From Prevotella sp. (GTDB lineage: Bacteria; Bacteroidota; Bacteroidia; Bacteroidales; Bacteroidaceae), in NCBI GenBank assembly GCA_017847725.1, contig JAGAXW010000019.1, positions 90,350-154,349 of the forward strand: 64,000 bases of DNA. Direction: 5' to 3'. The stretch's first letter is position 1; every line of letters begins with the position of its first letter. Positions 9,133 to 22,225 of the stretch are shown here, in pieces. The translations under genes and the position numbers were made by a program. A model generated the notes under the pieces. The model made no database searches and was not told the DNA's origin. It was given only the letters and a program-made list of their open reading frames with translations.

Positions 9133-10593
9133 TTATTCGTAAGCACCCATGCGCAGGCGGTCGACCTCCTCCTCGGTGAGGTAGCGCCAGTCGCCGCGGC
9201 GAACGTTCTTCTTGGTGAGACCGGCAAACTGTACACGGTCGAGCTTGGTCACCTTGTAGCCCAGGCTCTCGAAGATGCGGCGCACGATGCGGTTCTTGCC
9301 CGAGTGTATCTCGATGCCCACCTGCTTCTTGTCGACGGGGTCGGCATACTCGATGGCGTCGGCCTTGATGTCGCCGTCCTCCAGGGTGATGCCCTCAAGT
9401 ATCTGCTGCATGTCGTGGGCCGTGACGTTCTTGTCGAGGTAGACATGGTATATCTTCTTCTTCAGGAACTTGGGATGCGTCAGCTTCGAGGCCATGTCAC
9501 CGTCGTTGGTGAGCAGGAGCACGCCCGTCGTGTTGCGGTCGAGGCGACCTACAGGATAGATGCGCTCGGTGCATGCGTTCTTCACCAGGTCCATGACGGT
9601 CTTGCGCTGCTGCGGGTCGTCGCTGGTGGTGACGTAGTCCTTCGGCTTGTTGAGCAGCACATAAACTTTCTTCTCCATGTTGACGGGCTGGTCGTGGAAC
9701 TTCACCACGTCGGTGCGCAGCACCTTGGTGCCCAGTTCGGTGACGACCTCGCCATTGACGGTCACCACACCGGCCTGGATGAACTCGTCGGCCTCGCGAC
9801 GGCTGCATACACCGGCATTGGCCAGGAACTTGTTCAGACGGATGGGCTCGTTGGGGTCGAAGTGCTCTTCCTTATACTCGATGCGCTTCTTCAGGCTGTA
9901 CTTGGCATTGGGGTCGTAGCCCGGCGTGTGCGGACGATAGCCGCCACGCTGCTGACCGTAACCGCCGCGATGCTGGCCGTAGCCACCACCCTGCTGACCG
10001 TAACGGGGCTGATAGCCGCCACGCTGCTGGCCATAGCCGCCCTGACGGGGCTGACCGTACTGGGGGCGCTGCTGACCATAGCTGCCGCGCTGCTGGCCAT
10101 AGCCACCCTGCTGACCGTAACGGGGCTGATAGCCACCCTGACGGGGCTGGCCATACTGGGGGCGAGGCTGGTAGCCACCCTCTTCGCCTTCGTTCTGCTG
10201 ATTGTAACGGGGACGATAGCCACCACCCTGTCCGTACTGGGGACGGGGGCGATAGCCACCCTCGTTGTTGTTATAGTTCTTTGACCCATGGTCAAAGTGT
10301 GGCGTTGCATTGTTGCGGGGGCGATAGCCGCCCTGACGGGGCTGACCGTACTCCCTGGACTGGGGGGCACTGCTCTGCAGGCCGGCGCCAAAGCCCTCGG
10401 GACGGAAGCCGCCCTCGTCTTGTCTTTGACTACGATTGGTGTAGCTGCCCTGCGTGCTGTAGGGGCGAGGCTGATGGATGCGCGGACGCGGCGAACGGCC
10501 CGGACGGTATCCCTGATAGCCACCCTCGTGGCTCGATGTGTTCTGCTGCTCAGCAGACTGCTCTTCGTTTTTCTTCTCGTTTTCGAATTCCAT
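9133..10593 (-). CDS. RsuA/RluB-type pseudouridine synthase with a long Gly/Arg/Tyr/Gln repeat N-terminus
   Basis: A 486-residue protein. Residues 1 to about 225 are low complexity and built from repeated QPRQGGY, QPRYGQQ and YGQQRGGY units, so this part is probably disordered and RNA-binding. An S4 domain follows (IRLNKFLANAGVCSRREADE, about residues 243-265) and then the pseudouridine synthase core, with catalytic Asp352 in GRLDRNTTG. Enzymes of this family modify 23S or 16S rRNA; the RluB type modifies 23S helix 89. Plain homologues are about 240-290 residues, so the tail nearly doubles the protein. It lies between purB (95-base gap) and asnS (21-base gap). Confidence 0.9.
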   Translation of the reverse strand: MEFENEKKNEEQSAEQQNTSSHEGGYQGYRPGRSPRPRIHQPRPYSTQGSYTNRSQRQDEGGFRPEGFGAGLQSSAPQSREYGQPRQGGYRPRNNATPHFDHGSKNYNNNEGGYRPRPQYGQGGGYRPRYNQQNEGEEGGYQPRPQYGQPRQGGYQPRYGQQGGYGQQRGSYGQQRPQYGQPRQGGYGQQRGGYQPRYGQQGGGYGQHRGGYGQQRGGYRPHTPGYDPNAKYSLKKRIEYKEEHFDPNEPIRLNKFLANAGVCSRREADEFIQAGVVTVNGEVVTELGTKVLRTDVVKFHDQPVNMEKKVYVLLNKPKDYVTTSDDPQQRKTVMDLVKNACTERIYPVGRLDRNTTGVLLLTNDGDMASKLTHPKFLKKKIYHVYLDKNVTAHDMQQILEGITLEDGDIKADAIEYADPVDKKQVGIEIHSGKNRIVRRIFESLGYKVTKLDRVQFAGLTKKNVRRGDWRYLTEEEVDRLRMGAYE

Positions 10594-10688
10594 AATTTTT
10601 CTTTTTTTTTAATTCGGAGAACCTCACGGTGCTCTTTTGTGTTGATTACTCGTTGTGTTTTTTCTCGATATGTTGACGGTGTGTCTTC

Positions 10689-12038
10689 TTACATTCCGGT
10701 GTAGTTCATGGGCGTAATTGCCATCAGTTCCTCTTTCACCTCGTCGCTGACGTTCAGTCCCTGGATGAAGGCGTGAATCGTGTCTTCTGTCATTTTCTGG
10801 TTGGTGCGCGTCAGGGCCTTCAGCGCCTCATAGGGGTGCGGATAGGCCTCGCGGCGCAGGATGGTCTGGATGGCCTCGGCCACCACGGCCCAGGTGTTGT
10901 CAAGGTCTTCCTGCAGTTTCTCCTCGTTGAGGATGAGCTTGCGCAGTCCCTTCAGCGTGCTCTGGACGGCAATCAGGGCGTGGCCCATGGGGACACCCAC
11001 ATTGCGCAGCACGGTAGAGTCGGTCAGGTCGCGCTGCAGACGGCTGACAGGCAATTTCTGTGCCAAAAACTGCAGCACGGCATTGGCCATGCCCATGTTA
11101 CCCTCCGAATTCTCGAAGTCGATGGGGTTCACCTTGTGCGGCATGGCACTGCTGCCCACCTCGCCGGCCTTGATCTTTTGCTTGAAATACTCCATGGAGA
11201 TATACATCCAGAAGTCGCGGTCGAGGTCGATGACGATGGTATTGATGCGGCGCATGCCATCAAAGATGGCGCCCAGCCAGTCGTAGTTGGAAATCTGGGT
11301 GGTCCACTGCTCGCGCTCCAGGCCCAGCTTCTCGCTGACAAAGCGGTTGCCAAACTCGCGCCAGTCGTACTGCGGATAGGCCACATGATGGGCATTGTAG
11401 TTGCCCGTGGCACCGCCGAACTTGGCCGTGATGGGGGTATCCTTCAGGCCGCGCAACTGCTCTTCCAGGCGGTAGACGTAGACCATAATCTCCTTGCCCA
11501 GGCGGGTGGGCGAGGCGGGCTGGCCGTGCGTCTTGGCCAGCATCGGCACGTTCTTCCACTGCTCGGCATAGTCGTTGAGCTGCTCGATGAGCTCTTCCAC
11601 CATGGGGTAGTAGACCTCGTCGAGTGCCTCCTTGATGCTGAGGGGGACACTGGTGTTGTTGATGTCCTGTGAGGTCAGTCCGAAGTGGATGAACTCCATG
11701 TAGGCGGACAGCGGTGCGCTGAAGGCCGAGAGCTTCTCCTTGATGAAATACTCTACGGCTTTCACGTCGTGGTTGGTGGTCTTCTCAATCTCCTTGACAC
11801 GGGCGGCATCCTGCTCCGTAAAGTTGCGATAGATGTCGCGCAAGGGCTCGAAAAGGCTGTGGTCGAAGTCTTCCAACTGCGGAAGGGGCAGTTCACAAAG
11901 TGTAATGAAATACTCAATCTCTACGCGTACACGATAACGGATGAGGGCGTATTCTGAAAAGTACCCTGCCAGTTGCTCGGTCTTTCCTCTGTAACGGCCA
12001 TCAATAGGCGAGATGGCGGTCAGCACGTCTAAGTTCAT
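10689..12038 (-). CDS. purB: Adenylosuccinate lyase
   Basis: A 449-residue cytoplasmic enzyme of the fumarase/aspartase superfamily. It acts twice in purine synthesis, releasing fumarate from SAICAR and from adenylosuccinate. The catalytic histidine is His171 in AKTHGQPASPT and the superfamily signature is SSAMPHKVNP at about residues 296-305, which carries the catalytic serine. Length is normal for the longer, E. coli-like PurB group. A TAACTTTG -7 box lies 48 bases upstream, and a terminator separates it from the gene at 12147. Confidence 0.96.
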   Translation of the reverse strand: MNLDVLTAISPIDGRYRGKTEQLAGYFSEYALIRYRVRVEIEYFITLCELPLPQLEDFDHSLFEPLRDIYRNFTEQDAARVKEIEKTTNHDVKAVEYFIKEKLSAFSAPLSAYMEFIHFGLTSQDINNTSVPLSIKEALDEVYYPMVEELIEQLNDYAEQWKNVPMLAKTHGQPASPTRLGKEIMVYVYRLEEQLRGLKDTPITAKFGGATGNYNAHHVAYPQYDWREFGNRFVSEKLGLEREQWTTQISNYDWLGAIFDGMRRINTIVIDLDRDFWMYISMEYFKQKIKAGEVGSSAMPHKVNPIDFENSEGNMGMANAVLQFLAQKLPVSRLQRDLTDSTVLRNVGVPMGHALIAVQSTLKGLRKLILNEEKLQEDLDNTWAVVAEAIQTILRREAYPHPYEALKALTRTNQKMTEDTIHAFIQGLNVSDEVKEELMAITPMNYTGM

Positions 12039-12085
12039 GTCTCTAATACCTTATTAATATAGCTATATATCTCACGATTAGGTTG

Positions 12086-12093
12086 CAAAGTTA
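12086..12093 (-). promoter_or_regulatory. -7 promoter box for purB
   Basis: The minus strand reads TAACTTTG, 48 bases before the purB ATG. No clear -33 element is visible. Confidence 0.6.
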
Positions 12094-12111
12094 CAAAAAA
12101 GATTATAGACG

Positions 12112-12143
12112 GAGCGGCGAAAAAAGAAGTTTTTCCGCCGCTC
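12112..12143 (-). terminator. Hairpin terminator between the M6 protease gene and purB
   Basis: GAGCGGCG (12112-12119) pairs with CGCCGCTC (12136-12143). The stem is extended by facing A and T runs, and the minus strand has a T-rich stretch further on. It lies 4 bases after the stop of the M6 protease gene. Confidence 0.7.
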
Positions 12144-12146
12144 ATC

Positions 12147-13688
12147 TTATTTTTTGTGATATTTAACAGTCTCTCCATTGGCAAGTCTGACGATGTAGAG
12201 CCGACCGGCCACAGGAGTCTGGACGCGGCGGCCCGCCAAGTCGTAGACGGCCTCCACCCGCCGGTCGGCGGCTGTGCGGACAGCCTCGACGGCCGAGGAA
12301 GTGCCTCCCATGAAGTCGAACGAGACGGTACCGTCGGTATGCTGCTGGATATTGGTGACCGACTTGCCGGTTATGAGCTCGCACTTTGCATTGGTGTTGT
12401 ATGGGAATGGCGATGTGCTCAGCATATAGCTGTTCATGCGCAGACTGTTCTGGTAGTTAGACAGGTTGTCCGCTTCCTTTTTGTCGACCCAGCCGTCATA
12501 CGTCAGACCGTCGGCATGGACCATCTTATAGCGGAAGCTGGCCTCACTGGAAAAACTGTTCACGCTGTTATTGCTCCACGCTGCGACGTCATAATTGACA
12601 GAAAAGACGGCCAGGCCCTTTCCCGGAAGACCCGCATCCCAGCCCGTCCACTGTCGGTTCTCCAGCAGCAGGTACTCGGTGTCGCTCTTCTTAATCTGGT
12701 AGACGACTCCGCCCTCCGACACCGGCTTCATATCGGTTATCGTGGCGGCCTCGGTCAGTTCGGTCGGCGTCAGCCAGCCCATCAGCATTTTCTCCAGCGA
12801 AGAATAGTTAGGCGGGCACCAGCCGTAGTTGGTGAAGTTGCCACCATCCATCAGGTCCCACTCGTCGACAGCAGAAATAATCGAGAATTTGCCCACCGGA
12901 TAGATGTCGGGCAGGCCCAGGCTGTGGCTGAACTCATGGCACACCGTACCCAGGCCGCACGGTCTGTAGGTATTCGTCGGCCACTTCTCGCCACTGGCCG
13001 TATAGTTGGAGATTTTCTTGCCGTCGGGTGTCGTCAGCGTGGGGAAGCTGGACGTGACGGGCCAGATGTGGCCGTAGCACTCGCCGCTCGACGTCTTCAG
13101 GTTGCCCGGCAGACCGGCATAGATATAGACTACCTGCTCGATGGTGCCATCGCCATTCCAGTCATACTGGGAGTAGTCGACGGCGGGATTGGCTTCGAGC
13201 ACCTTCTGGGTGGCCTCACGCATCAGGCTGGCGCCATAGAACTTCGTGTCCTCTGTCGGGTTCTCGACGCCTACAGCCTTGCTGTTCACCTGCACGGGAC
13301 CGTAGACGTCGAACACGAAATTGGCCAGTCCGCCCGACTGCTCACGGAAGTAGTCGGCCACACAGCCTTTTCCGCTGTACAGGTTGTAGCCTGCCTCGTT
13401 GAACATCTTATTGTAGAACTCGTTGGCCTTCGAATTACCACCTTCCATCGAAAAGTCGGTGTCGGTGAACGTGAAGAGGATGACCATCTGCTTATAGGTC
13501 TTGGCGGCATCCCAGTCGGTCCGGCGAGAGGGCAGATAGCGGTGTGCACGCTTGGCACCGCCCGCCGCGGCATCACCCGTGACATCGGGCATACAGCCGC
13601 CCTTGAGGGCGACAAAATCGTCCTCCTGAGCCCAGAGGCCCAGGGGGAGGAAGAGCGTTATGAAGAGTCCTGCAATGATAGTTTTCAT
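12147..13688 (-). CDS. Secreted M6-family zinc metalloprotease with T9SS-like C-terminus
   Basis: A 513-residue protein with a signal peptide (MKTIIAGLFITLFLPLGLWA-Q). The zinc-binding motif HEFSHSLGLPD begins at His251; His251, Glu252 and His255 are the expected ligands and catalytic base, and the downstream Asp completes the M6-type HExxHxxGxxD motif. The last 35 or so residues (VYDLAGRRV, then GRLYIVRLANGETVKYHKK) resemble the type IX secretion sorting tail. That fits porU and porV in this same window, so it is probably carried through the outer membrane and attached or released there. It starts 12 bases after the fumarase stop and is probably co-transcribed. Its substrate is unknown. Confidence 0.88.
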   Translation of the reverse strand: MKTIIAGLFITLFLPLGLWAQEDDFVALKGGCMPDVTGDAAAGGAKRAHRYLPSRRTDWDAAKTYKQMVILFTFTDTDFSMEGGNSKANEFYNKMFNEAGYNLYSGKGCVADYFREQSGGLANFVFDVYGPVQVNSKAVGVENPTEDTKFYGASLMREATQKVLEANPAVDYSQYDWNGDGTIEQVVYIYAGLPGNLKTSSGECYGHIWPVTSSFPTLTTPDGKKISNYTASGEKWPTNTYRPCGLGTVCHEFSHSLGLPDIYPVGKFSIISAVDEWDLMDGGNFTNYGWCPPNYSSLEKMLMGWLTPTELTEAATITDMKPVSEGGVVYQIKKSDTEYLLLENRQWTGWDAGLPGKGLAVFSVNYDVAAWSNNSVNSFSSEASFRYKMVHADGLTYDGWVDKKEADNLSNYQNSLRMNSYMLSTSPFPYNTNAKCELITGKSVTNIQQHTDGTVSFDFMGGTSSAVEAVRTAADRRVEAVYDLAGRRVQTPVAGRLYIVRLANGETVKYHKK

Positions 13689-13700
13689 GTTGTTTTTGTC

Positions 13701-15350
13701 TTATTTAGCGTTAGGGCACCAGGGCTTCAGCTGCTTGAAGAAGTCGTTGCCCTTGTCGTCGACCAGGATGAAGGCGGGGAAGTTCTCTACCTCAATCTTC
13801 CAGATGGCCTCCATGCCCAGTTCTGGATACTCTACACACTCGATGGACTTGATGCTCGACTGGCTGAGCACGGCTGCCACGCCACCGATGGTGCCCAGGT
13901 AGAAGCCGCCATGCTTCTGACAGGCATCGGTGACCACCTGTGAGCGGTTGCCCTTGGCTATCATCACCAGCGAGGCGCCATGGTCCTGGAACTCGTCGAC
14001 ATAGGGGTCCATACGGTTGGCCGTGGTCGGGCCCATCGAACCACAGGGATAGCCCTCGGGGGTCTTGGCGGGACCGGCGTAGAGCACGGGGTATTTCTTG
14101 AAGTAGTCGGGCATGCCTTCGCCAGCGTCCAGACGAGCCTTCAGCTTGGCATGGGCGATGTCGCGGGCCACGATGATGGTGCCCTTCAGATTGACACGGG
14201 TGGAGACAGGATACTTCGACAGTTCTTTGCGCACGGCGTCGATGCCCTCGTTGAGGTCTATCTCGATGCCCTTGGTGCCCTCACCCGGCTTTCTGAGTTC
14301 CTCGGGAATAAGCTCCGTGGGGTTGGCATCCATCTGCTCCAACCAGATGCCGTCGCGATTGATCTTGGCCTTGATATTACGGTCGGCCGAACAGCTGACA
14401 CCCATACCGATAGGACAGCTGGCACCGTGGCGCGGCAGGCGGATGACACGGATATCATGGGCCAGGGCCTTACCGCCAAACTGGGCTCCGAGACCAATCT
14501 TATGGGCTTCGGCGAGCAGTTTCTGCTCCAGGTCGACATCGCGGAAGGCGCGACCTGTCTCGTCGCCCGTCGTGGGCAGCGAGTCATAATACTTGATGCT
14601 GGCCAGCTTGACGGTCAGCAGGTTCTTCTCGGCCGACGTGCCGCCGATGACGAAGGCGATATGATAGGGCGGGCACGCTGCGGTGCCCAGCGACTTCATC
14701 TTCTCCACCAGGAAAGGCAGCAGGGTGCCCTCATTCTGGATGGTGGCCTTGGTCATGGGGTAGAAATAGGTCTTGTTGGCAGAGCCGCCGCCCTTGGCCA
14801 CCATGACAAAACGGTATTCGGCACCCTCGGTGGCCTCGATGTCAATCTGTGCGGGCAGGTTGCAGCGGGTGTTCACCTCGTCGTACATATTCAGCGGAGC
14901 ATTCTGCGAATAGCGCAGGTTGTCCTGCGTGAAGGTGTTGTATACGCCACGGCTCAGCGCCTCCTCGTCCTCAAAACCGGTCCATATCTGCTGGCCCTTC
15001 TCACCGTGGATGATGGCCGTACCCGTATCCTGGCAGAAAGGCAGGATGCCCTTGGCGGCCACCTCCGCATTGCGCAGGAACTGGAGTGCCACATACTTAT
15101 CGTTCTCCGAAGCCTCGGGGTCTTTCAGGATCTGAGCCACCTGCTCGTTGTGCTCGCGGCGCAGCATGAACTCCACGTCGTGGAAGGCCTGCTGTGCCAA
15201 CAGCGTCAGCGCCTCCTTGGACACCTTGACGATTTCCTTGCCGTCAAACTCGGCCGTTGTCACGCCTTCTTTGCTTAGCAGCCTATACGCTGTCGTGTCT
15301 TCGCCCATCTGAAACATCGGGGCATACTTGAATTCTACTGGTTTTGCCAT
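13701..15350 (-). CDS. Class I (iron-sulfur) fumarate hydratase
   Basis: A 549-residue cytoplasmic enzyme converting fumarate to malate, here probably in the reductive (fumarate-respiration) branch used by anaerobic Bacteroidota. The N-terminal domain has conserved [11 protein letters not shown] and AACPPYH, and [17 protein letters not shown] follows; these cysteines are candidates for the [4Fe-4S] cluster of class I enzymes. The C-terminal domain is the beta part, fused in one chain as in FumA/FumB. I start at the ATG at 15350 ([11 protein letters not shown]), because the longer reading frame would run through the TACTTTTG promoter box. The M6 protease gene follows after 12 bases. Confidence 0.93.
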   Translation of the reverse strand: MAKPVEFKYAPMFQMGEDTTAYRLLSKEGVTTAEFDGKEIVKVSKEALTLLAQQAFHDVEFMLRREHNEQVAQILKDPEASENDKYVALQFLRNAEVAAKGILPFCQDTGTAIIHGEKGQQIWTGFEDEEALSRGVYNTFTQDNLRYSQNAPLNMYDEVNTRCNLPAQIDIEATEGAEYRFVMVAKGGGSANKTYFYPMTKATIQNEGTLLPFLVEKMKSLGTAACPPYHIAFVIGGTSAEKNLLTVKLASIKYYDSLPTTGDETGRAFRDVDLEQKLLAEAHKIGLGAQFGGKALAHDIRVIRLPRHGASCPIGMGVSCSADRNIKAKINRDGIWLEQMDANPTELIPEELRKPGEGTKGIEIDLNEGIDAVRKELSKYPVSTRVNLKGTIIVARDIAHAKLKARLDAGEGMPDYFKKYPVLYAGPAKTPEGYPCGSMGPTTANRMDPYVDEFQDHGASLVMIAKGNRSQVVTDACQKHGGFYLGTIGGVAAVLSQSSIKSIECVEYPELGMEAIWKIEVENFPAFILVDDKGNDFFKQLKPWCPNAK

Positions 15351-15370
15351 TGTTGTTGTATTTGTTTGTT

Positions 15371-15390
15371 TACTTTTGCCTGCAAAAGTA
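15371..15390 (-). promoter_or_regulatory. -7 box for the fumarase operon within a 20-bp palindrome
   Basis: The minus strand has TACTTTTG at 15383-15390 (TAnnTTTG). The plus strand has the same word at 15371-15378, making an inverted repeat with a 4-base centre. The fumarase ATG is about 32 bases downstream. Nothing is encoded on the plus side. Confidence 0.55.
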
Positions 15391-15455
15391 CGAAAAAAAG
15401 AGAGAAATGCAAAAGGAAAGTTCACTTTTCTTCTCATTTCTCTCGTCCCCCAATT

Positions 15456-16094
15456 TTAATATCCTAAATCTTCACCGACAAGCACCACGACATGCCGTCC
15501 CTTGTTCCTACTGTTTCTCAGGAAGTGGACGTAGCTGCAAATGCTCTCCGGAGAGTTGCAGTTATGGCAGGTGCCGTCGATTCTGCAAGGCGTATGGATG
15601 TCGAAACGCTGGGCATTGATGGGTGATGCCGTGCTGCGGGCCCTGGCCAGTGCTGCCTCTACCGTTTGAGCCACCTTGTTGAGACCGATGACGAAGATGA
15701 CCTTCTTCGGTCCCCACGTGATGGCAGCCACACGGTTGCCGTTGCCGTCGATATTCACGATGACGCCATCTTCAGATATGGCGTTGGCACTCGTCAGATA
15801 GACATCGGCCGTGAAAGCCTTGAGGTGGATGGCCTCCTTTTCTTCCTGAGTCTCTGCCAGGTCACGGTCGAGGACATTCAGTGTTCCCCTGCCTTTCAAG
15901 ACCTCCGGGATGCCCAGGTCGCGGACGGTAGTGGTTCCGCCCCATGTCACGGTGCTGCCGTCGGCAATGAGTTCCGAGACCTTCTTCACTGCCTCTTTGC
16001 CTGTAGGACAGTAGAAGGCCTCCATGTTGCGGCGCCCGAGGTTCTTAATCATCCGCTCTGCCAGTTTCTGTTTTCTCTCTTCCTGTGGTGTCAT
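15456..16094 (-). CDS. LUD-domain lactate-utilisation-type protein
   Basis: A 212-residue cytoplasmic protein of the LUD (LutB/LutC, YkgG) superfamily, shown by the spacing of ADGSTVTWGGTTTVRDLGIPE and LTSANAISEDGVIVNIDGNG. A cysteine cluster, CRIDGTCHNCNSPESIC, lies near the C-terminus and is typical of the stand-alone LUD proteins of anaerobes; it may bind an iron-sulfur cluster. LutC-type proteins act with LutA and LutB in lactate oxidation, but neither partner lies here, so the role is open. It begins 42 bases after the flavodoxin-like gene and is probably in the same transcript. Confidence 0.85.
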   Translation of the reverse strand: MTPQEERKQKLAERMIKNLGRRNMEAFYCPTGKEAVKKVSELIADGSTVTWGGTTTVRDLGIPEVLKGRGTLNVLDRDLAETQEEKEAIHLKAFTADVYLTSANAISEDGVIVNIDGNGNRVAAITWGPKKVIFVIGLNKVAQTVEAALARARSTASPINAQRFDIHTPCRIDGTCHNCNSPESICSYVHFLRNSRNKGRHVVVLVGEDLGY

Positions 16095-16136
16095 GTTATA
16101 ATAGGTGTATTATATGGCGGTGATGCGTATCTTCAT

Positions 16137-16652
16137 CTACAGATTGCCGACAATAGCCTGAATCTTAGCCTTCGTCTCGTCGGTCTTCTGCTCGTCAAAC
16201 TTGGCGGTCACGATACCGCTGTCTTCAGCATGCCAGTAATTGCAGATGTCGTGGTATTCAGCCGTTGCGCCGGAATATACGCCAGGCGAATAGGAGGACA
16301 TCAGCAGGGCCATTTTCTTCACCTTGGCAGGAGCGTTGACGCAGTACATGCGCTGGATGGGAGCCTGAATCTGGGCATTGAGCGTAAAGTAATAGATAGG
16401 AGCTGCCAGTACCAGCACCTCGGCCTCGGCCATCAGCGGGTAGAGTTCCTGCATGTCGTCCTTCTGGATGCAGGCCCCATTGCCTTTATTGTGGCAGTAT
16501 TCGCAAGCCAGACAACCTGCAATCTTCTTGCGCGACACGTTGACCAGCGTCACCTGATGACCTGCTGCCTCGGCAGCGTTCTTGTACTCTTCCGCCATCC
16601 ATGCGGTGTTACCATTGGCTCTCGGAGAAGCCTGTAAAATCAGAATGTTCAT
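16137..16652 (-). CDS. Flavodoxin-fold NAD(P)H-dependent FMN reductase-like protein
   Basis: A 171-residue protein with the N-terminal FMN-phosphate loop ASPRANGNT and the flavin-stacking APIYYFTLNAQIQAPIQR segment. Three cysteines (CLACEYC) and a fourth a few residues later (GACIQKDDM) match the NADPH-dependent reductases related to iron-sulfur flavoproteins. It probably shuttles electrons in the cytoplasm of an anaerobe. It is the first gene of a two-gene unit with the LUD protein. A TAATTTTG -7 box lies about 45 bases upstream. Confidence 0.85.
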   Translation of the reverse strand: MNILILQASPRANGNTAWMAEEYKNAAEAAGHQVTLVNVSRKKIAGCLACEYCHNKGNGACIQKDDMQELYPLMAEAEVLVLAAPIYYFTLNAQIQAPIQRMYCVNAPAKVKKMALLMSSYSPGVYSGATAEYHDICNYWHAEDSGIVTAKFDEQKTDETKAKIQAIVGNL

Positions 16653-16697
16653 AATCGTATTTGTTTAGTAGTTCTCTAATATGTTTAAATGTATTTG

Positions 16698-16705
16698 CAA
16701 AATTA
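16698..16705 (-). promoter_or_regulatory. -7 promoter box for the flavodoxin/LUD unit
   Basis: The minus strand reads TAATTTTG, a TAnnTTTG match, 45 bases upstream of the ATG. No clear -33 box. Confidence 0.5.
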
Positions 16706-16727
16706 ACGATAATCGCTGAATTACGAC

Positions 16728-16735
16728 TAACTTTG
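16728..16735 (+). promoter_or_regulatory. -7 promoter box for the GH2 gene
   Basis: The plus strand reads TAACTTTG. The gene start is about 220 bases downstream (16955), so the leader would be long; the bases between show no other gene. Confidence 0.5.
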
Positions 16736-16840
16736 CCCTGATTATTAGGAAAGTTTATGAAGAAGGCACTATTCCCTGGAGAATCTTCGTCCTACCTTGA
16801 CATTTTCCTTGCAGGAAATCTCAATCGGATTAAAACATGA

Positions 16841-20436
<3,596 letters not shown>

Positions 20437-20440
<4 letters not shown>

Positions 20441-21708
20441 GACTGTTGGGACTGTAGGGTCAGTGCTTCTTCATAAATTTCAATATACCGTTTGGCCACA
20501 CTCTGCTGCGAATAGGTGTGCAGCACCTTTTGCAGACAGGCATACGCCAAGTCGTGCCCGTCGGCCTCGTCCAGTACGTAGCGGATGCCCGCTGCCAAAT
20601 CGTCGGCGTCGCAGAAACGCGCCACATAGCCGTTCTGTCGGTGGTCAATCATCTCGGGGATGCCGCCTACGCGGAACCCCACACAGGGCACGCCGCAGGC
20701 CATGGCCTCCATCAGCGTGTTTGGCAGGTTGTCCTCCAGAGAAGGCAGCACAAAGACGTCGGCCGTATTGTAAACCTCTACGATTCGGTGGGGGTCGCTC
20801 ACATATCCCAGGGAATAGGCCGGCAGGGCAAGTTGACTGACCACCTCCTCACTGTGACCGCCAAGGATGGCGATAACGGTATCCTCGCGCATGGCGGGAT
20901 AACGCGCTGCCAGCAGACTGACGGCCTTTACGAAATAGGACATGCCCTTGCGCTCGTCCGTCACGCGCTGCGAGACGAACAATATCACGCGCTTTCCGGT
21001 AGGGAGCTCCCACTGCTGTCTGGCGCATTGCTTATCCTGAGGACTGAAAAGCCGGGTGTCGATGGCATTCGGGATAGCCGCTATCTTCTGTCCGGCCAGC
21101 AGCGCGCTCTGCCGGGCCTCATCGGCCAGCCAGCGGCTACATGCCACATAATGAATACGGTGCCCATCCAGCATCGCCACCTTCTGCCGCCACACATGGG
21201 CAGCCAGATCGGCCCAACTCTTTTCGGGCAGGAGCGGGCAACAGGCGCAGGCCGTATGGAAGCGCTCACAGCCCCGTGCGTAATGGCAGACAGACGTGGC
21301 AGGCCAGATGTCGTGCATGGTCCACACCACGGGTTTACCCGAATCCAGGATACGACGGATGCCCTTCAGCGACAACATCCCCTGATTGACCCAGTGCAGA
21401 TGGATGACGTCGGCTTCCCGAAACTCACGGAGGCTCGTGATATCATAACCGCTGTTGGCTATGTCTATCTCAAACAGATGCTGTCGACGGAAATGGAGAT
21501 GAAGCCAGATGACAAAGCGCTCCCAAAGAAAATGCCAGTTGACATGTCCGCTGCGCGGCACCGCCGACACGGTCAGCTGCTCCGTCTCCTTGTCGCGTAC
21601 CAGCATCGTAGCCTTGACACCATTATTATTAAGTGCCTCCATCAGTCGGTTGGCAGCCACGGCAGCACCGCCGGTGCGCTCACTCGTATTGACAATCAGG
21701 ACCCTCAT
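20437..21708 (-). CDS. Glycosyltransferase family 4 (GT-B fold)
   Basis: A 423-residue GT-B enzyme. The N-terminal acceptor domain begins MRVLIVNTSERTGGAAVAAN, with the glycine-rich turn of retaining GT4 enzymes. The C-terminal nucleotide-sugar domain has FVLPSLEDNLPNTLMEAMACG, containing the EX7E-type motif, and VGFRVGGIPEMI. It resembles the WcaL/WcaC-like transferases and probably works with the coupled GT2 on a surface glycan. It is the first gene of the pair, with a TACCTTTG -7 box 25 bases upstream. The rest of a polysaccharide locus is not here, so these two may form an isolated pair. Confidence 0.9.
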
Positions 21709-21732
21709 ACCTTATATAATACTATGATGATG

Positions 21733-21740
21733 CAAAGGTA
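21733..21740 (-). promoter_or_regulatory. -7 promoter box for the two glycosyltransferase genes
   Basis: The minus strand reads TACCTTTG, 25 bases before the GT4 ATG. No -33 TTTG at the usual distance. Confidence 0.55.
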
Positions 21741-21865
21741 GTCAAAATAATCGGAACGCAATACCCAAAAACGCCAAAAAGCGAGCATTATGGCGTTGTG
21801 TACGGACACAAACCATTGATTTAGGTCAAGAATCGTTGCTTTTTCCGAATTAAAAGCCGAAAAAA

Positions 21866-21896
21866 CTTTGTGCAACGCATATTCCGTTGTACCTTT
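21866..21896 (+). promoter_or_regulatory. Full consensus promoter facing a region without a coding sequence
   Basis: TTTG at 21866-21869, a 19-base spacer and TACCTTTG at 21889-21896 make a near-perfect Bacteroidota promoter on the plus strand. No reading frame follows before ispF, which is on the opposite strand. It therefore points to an RNA gene. Confidence 0.8.
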
Positions 21897-21901
21897 GCAT
21901 T

Positions 21902-22225
21902 GTCAAACAAGACAAACAGGGATTTTGAATCCCCTTTGACTAAGTGAAGTCAGAGTTTTGGTTAATAGATTGTTTTAGGTTAGTAGTAATATTTATAGTT
22001 TTAGGTTTTTAGTTATTGGTAAAAAGAAAGTTTTAAATGTGTTCAAAAACAGTGGTCGTTGTGAAACGCTCATAACTTTCTTTTCTTAAGCGACGTTAGT
22101 ATTTAATTAGATATTCCTGTCGAAAGACAGGCCTCCGGCCTAAAAACCGGATTTCATTTGAAAAGGATTTTTAGTTAAACATAGGCTTTTGGATGCCGCT
22201 GCTCGATGATGAGTGGCGGTATTTT
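21902..22225 (+). ncRNA. Candidate structured non-coding RNA of about 320 nt
   Basis: The RNA would begin just after the promoter at 21866-21896. Its 5' end folds into nested stems: GTCAAA (21902-21907) with TTTGAC (21935-21940), and inside it GGGATT (21919-21924) with AATCCC (21928-21933). Further on are CCTGTC-GAAA-GACAGG (a GAAA tetraloop hairpin near 22115-22130) and a CCGG/CCGG pair just after. The 3' end has GCCGCT (22195-22200) pairing with AGTGGC (22212-22217), followed by a T-rich tail that overlaps the ispF stop. No long reading frame lies on this strand. It does not look like tmRNA, RNase P RNA or SRP RNA from their conserved core words. Its identity is unknown. Confidence 0.55.

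Noticed and set aside
9915-10350. Regular repeats that could be taken for a CRISPR array
   Set aside because: They are in frame with the pseudouridine synthase gene, of uneven length, and encode Gly/Arg/Tyr/Gln repeats; there are no unique spacers and no cas genes.
15351-15437. Longer N-terminus for the fumarase
   Set aside because: The extension contains the TACTTTTG promoter box; conserved fumarase text begins at 15350.
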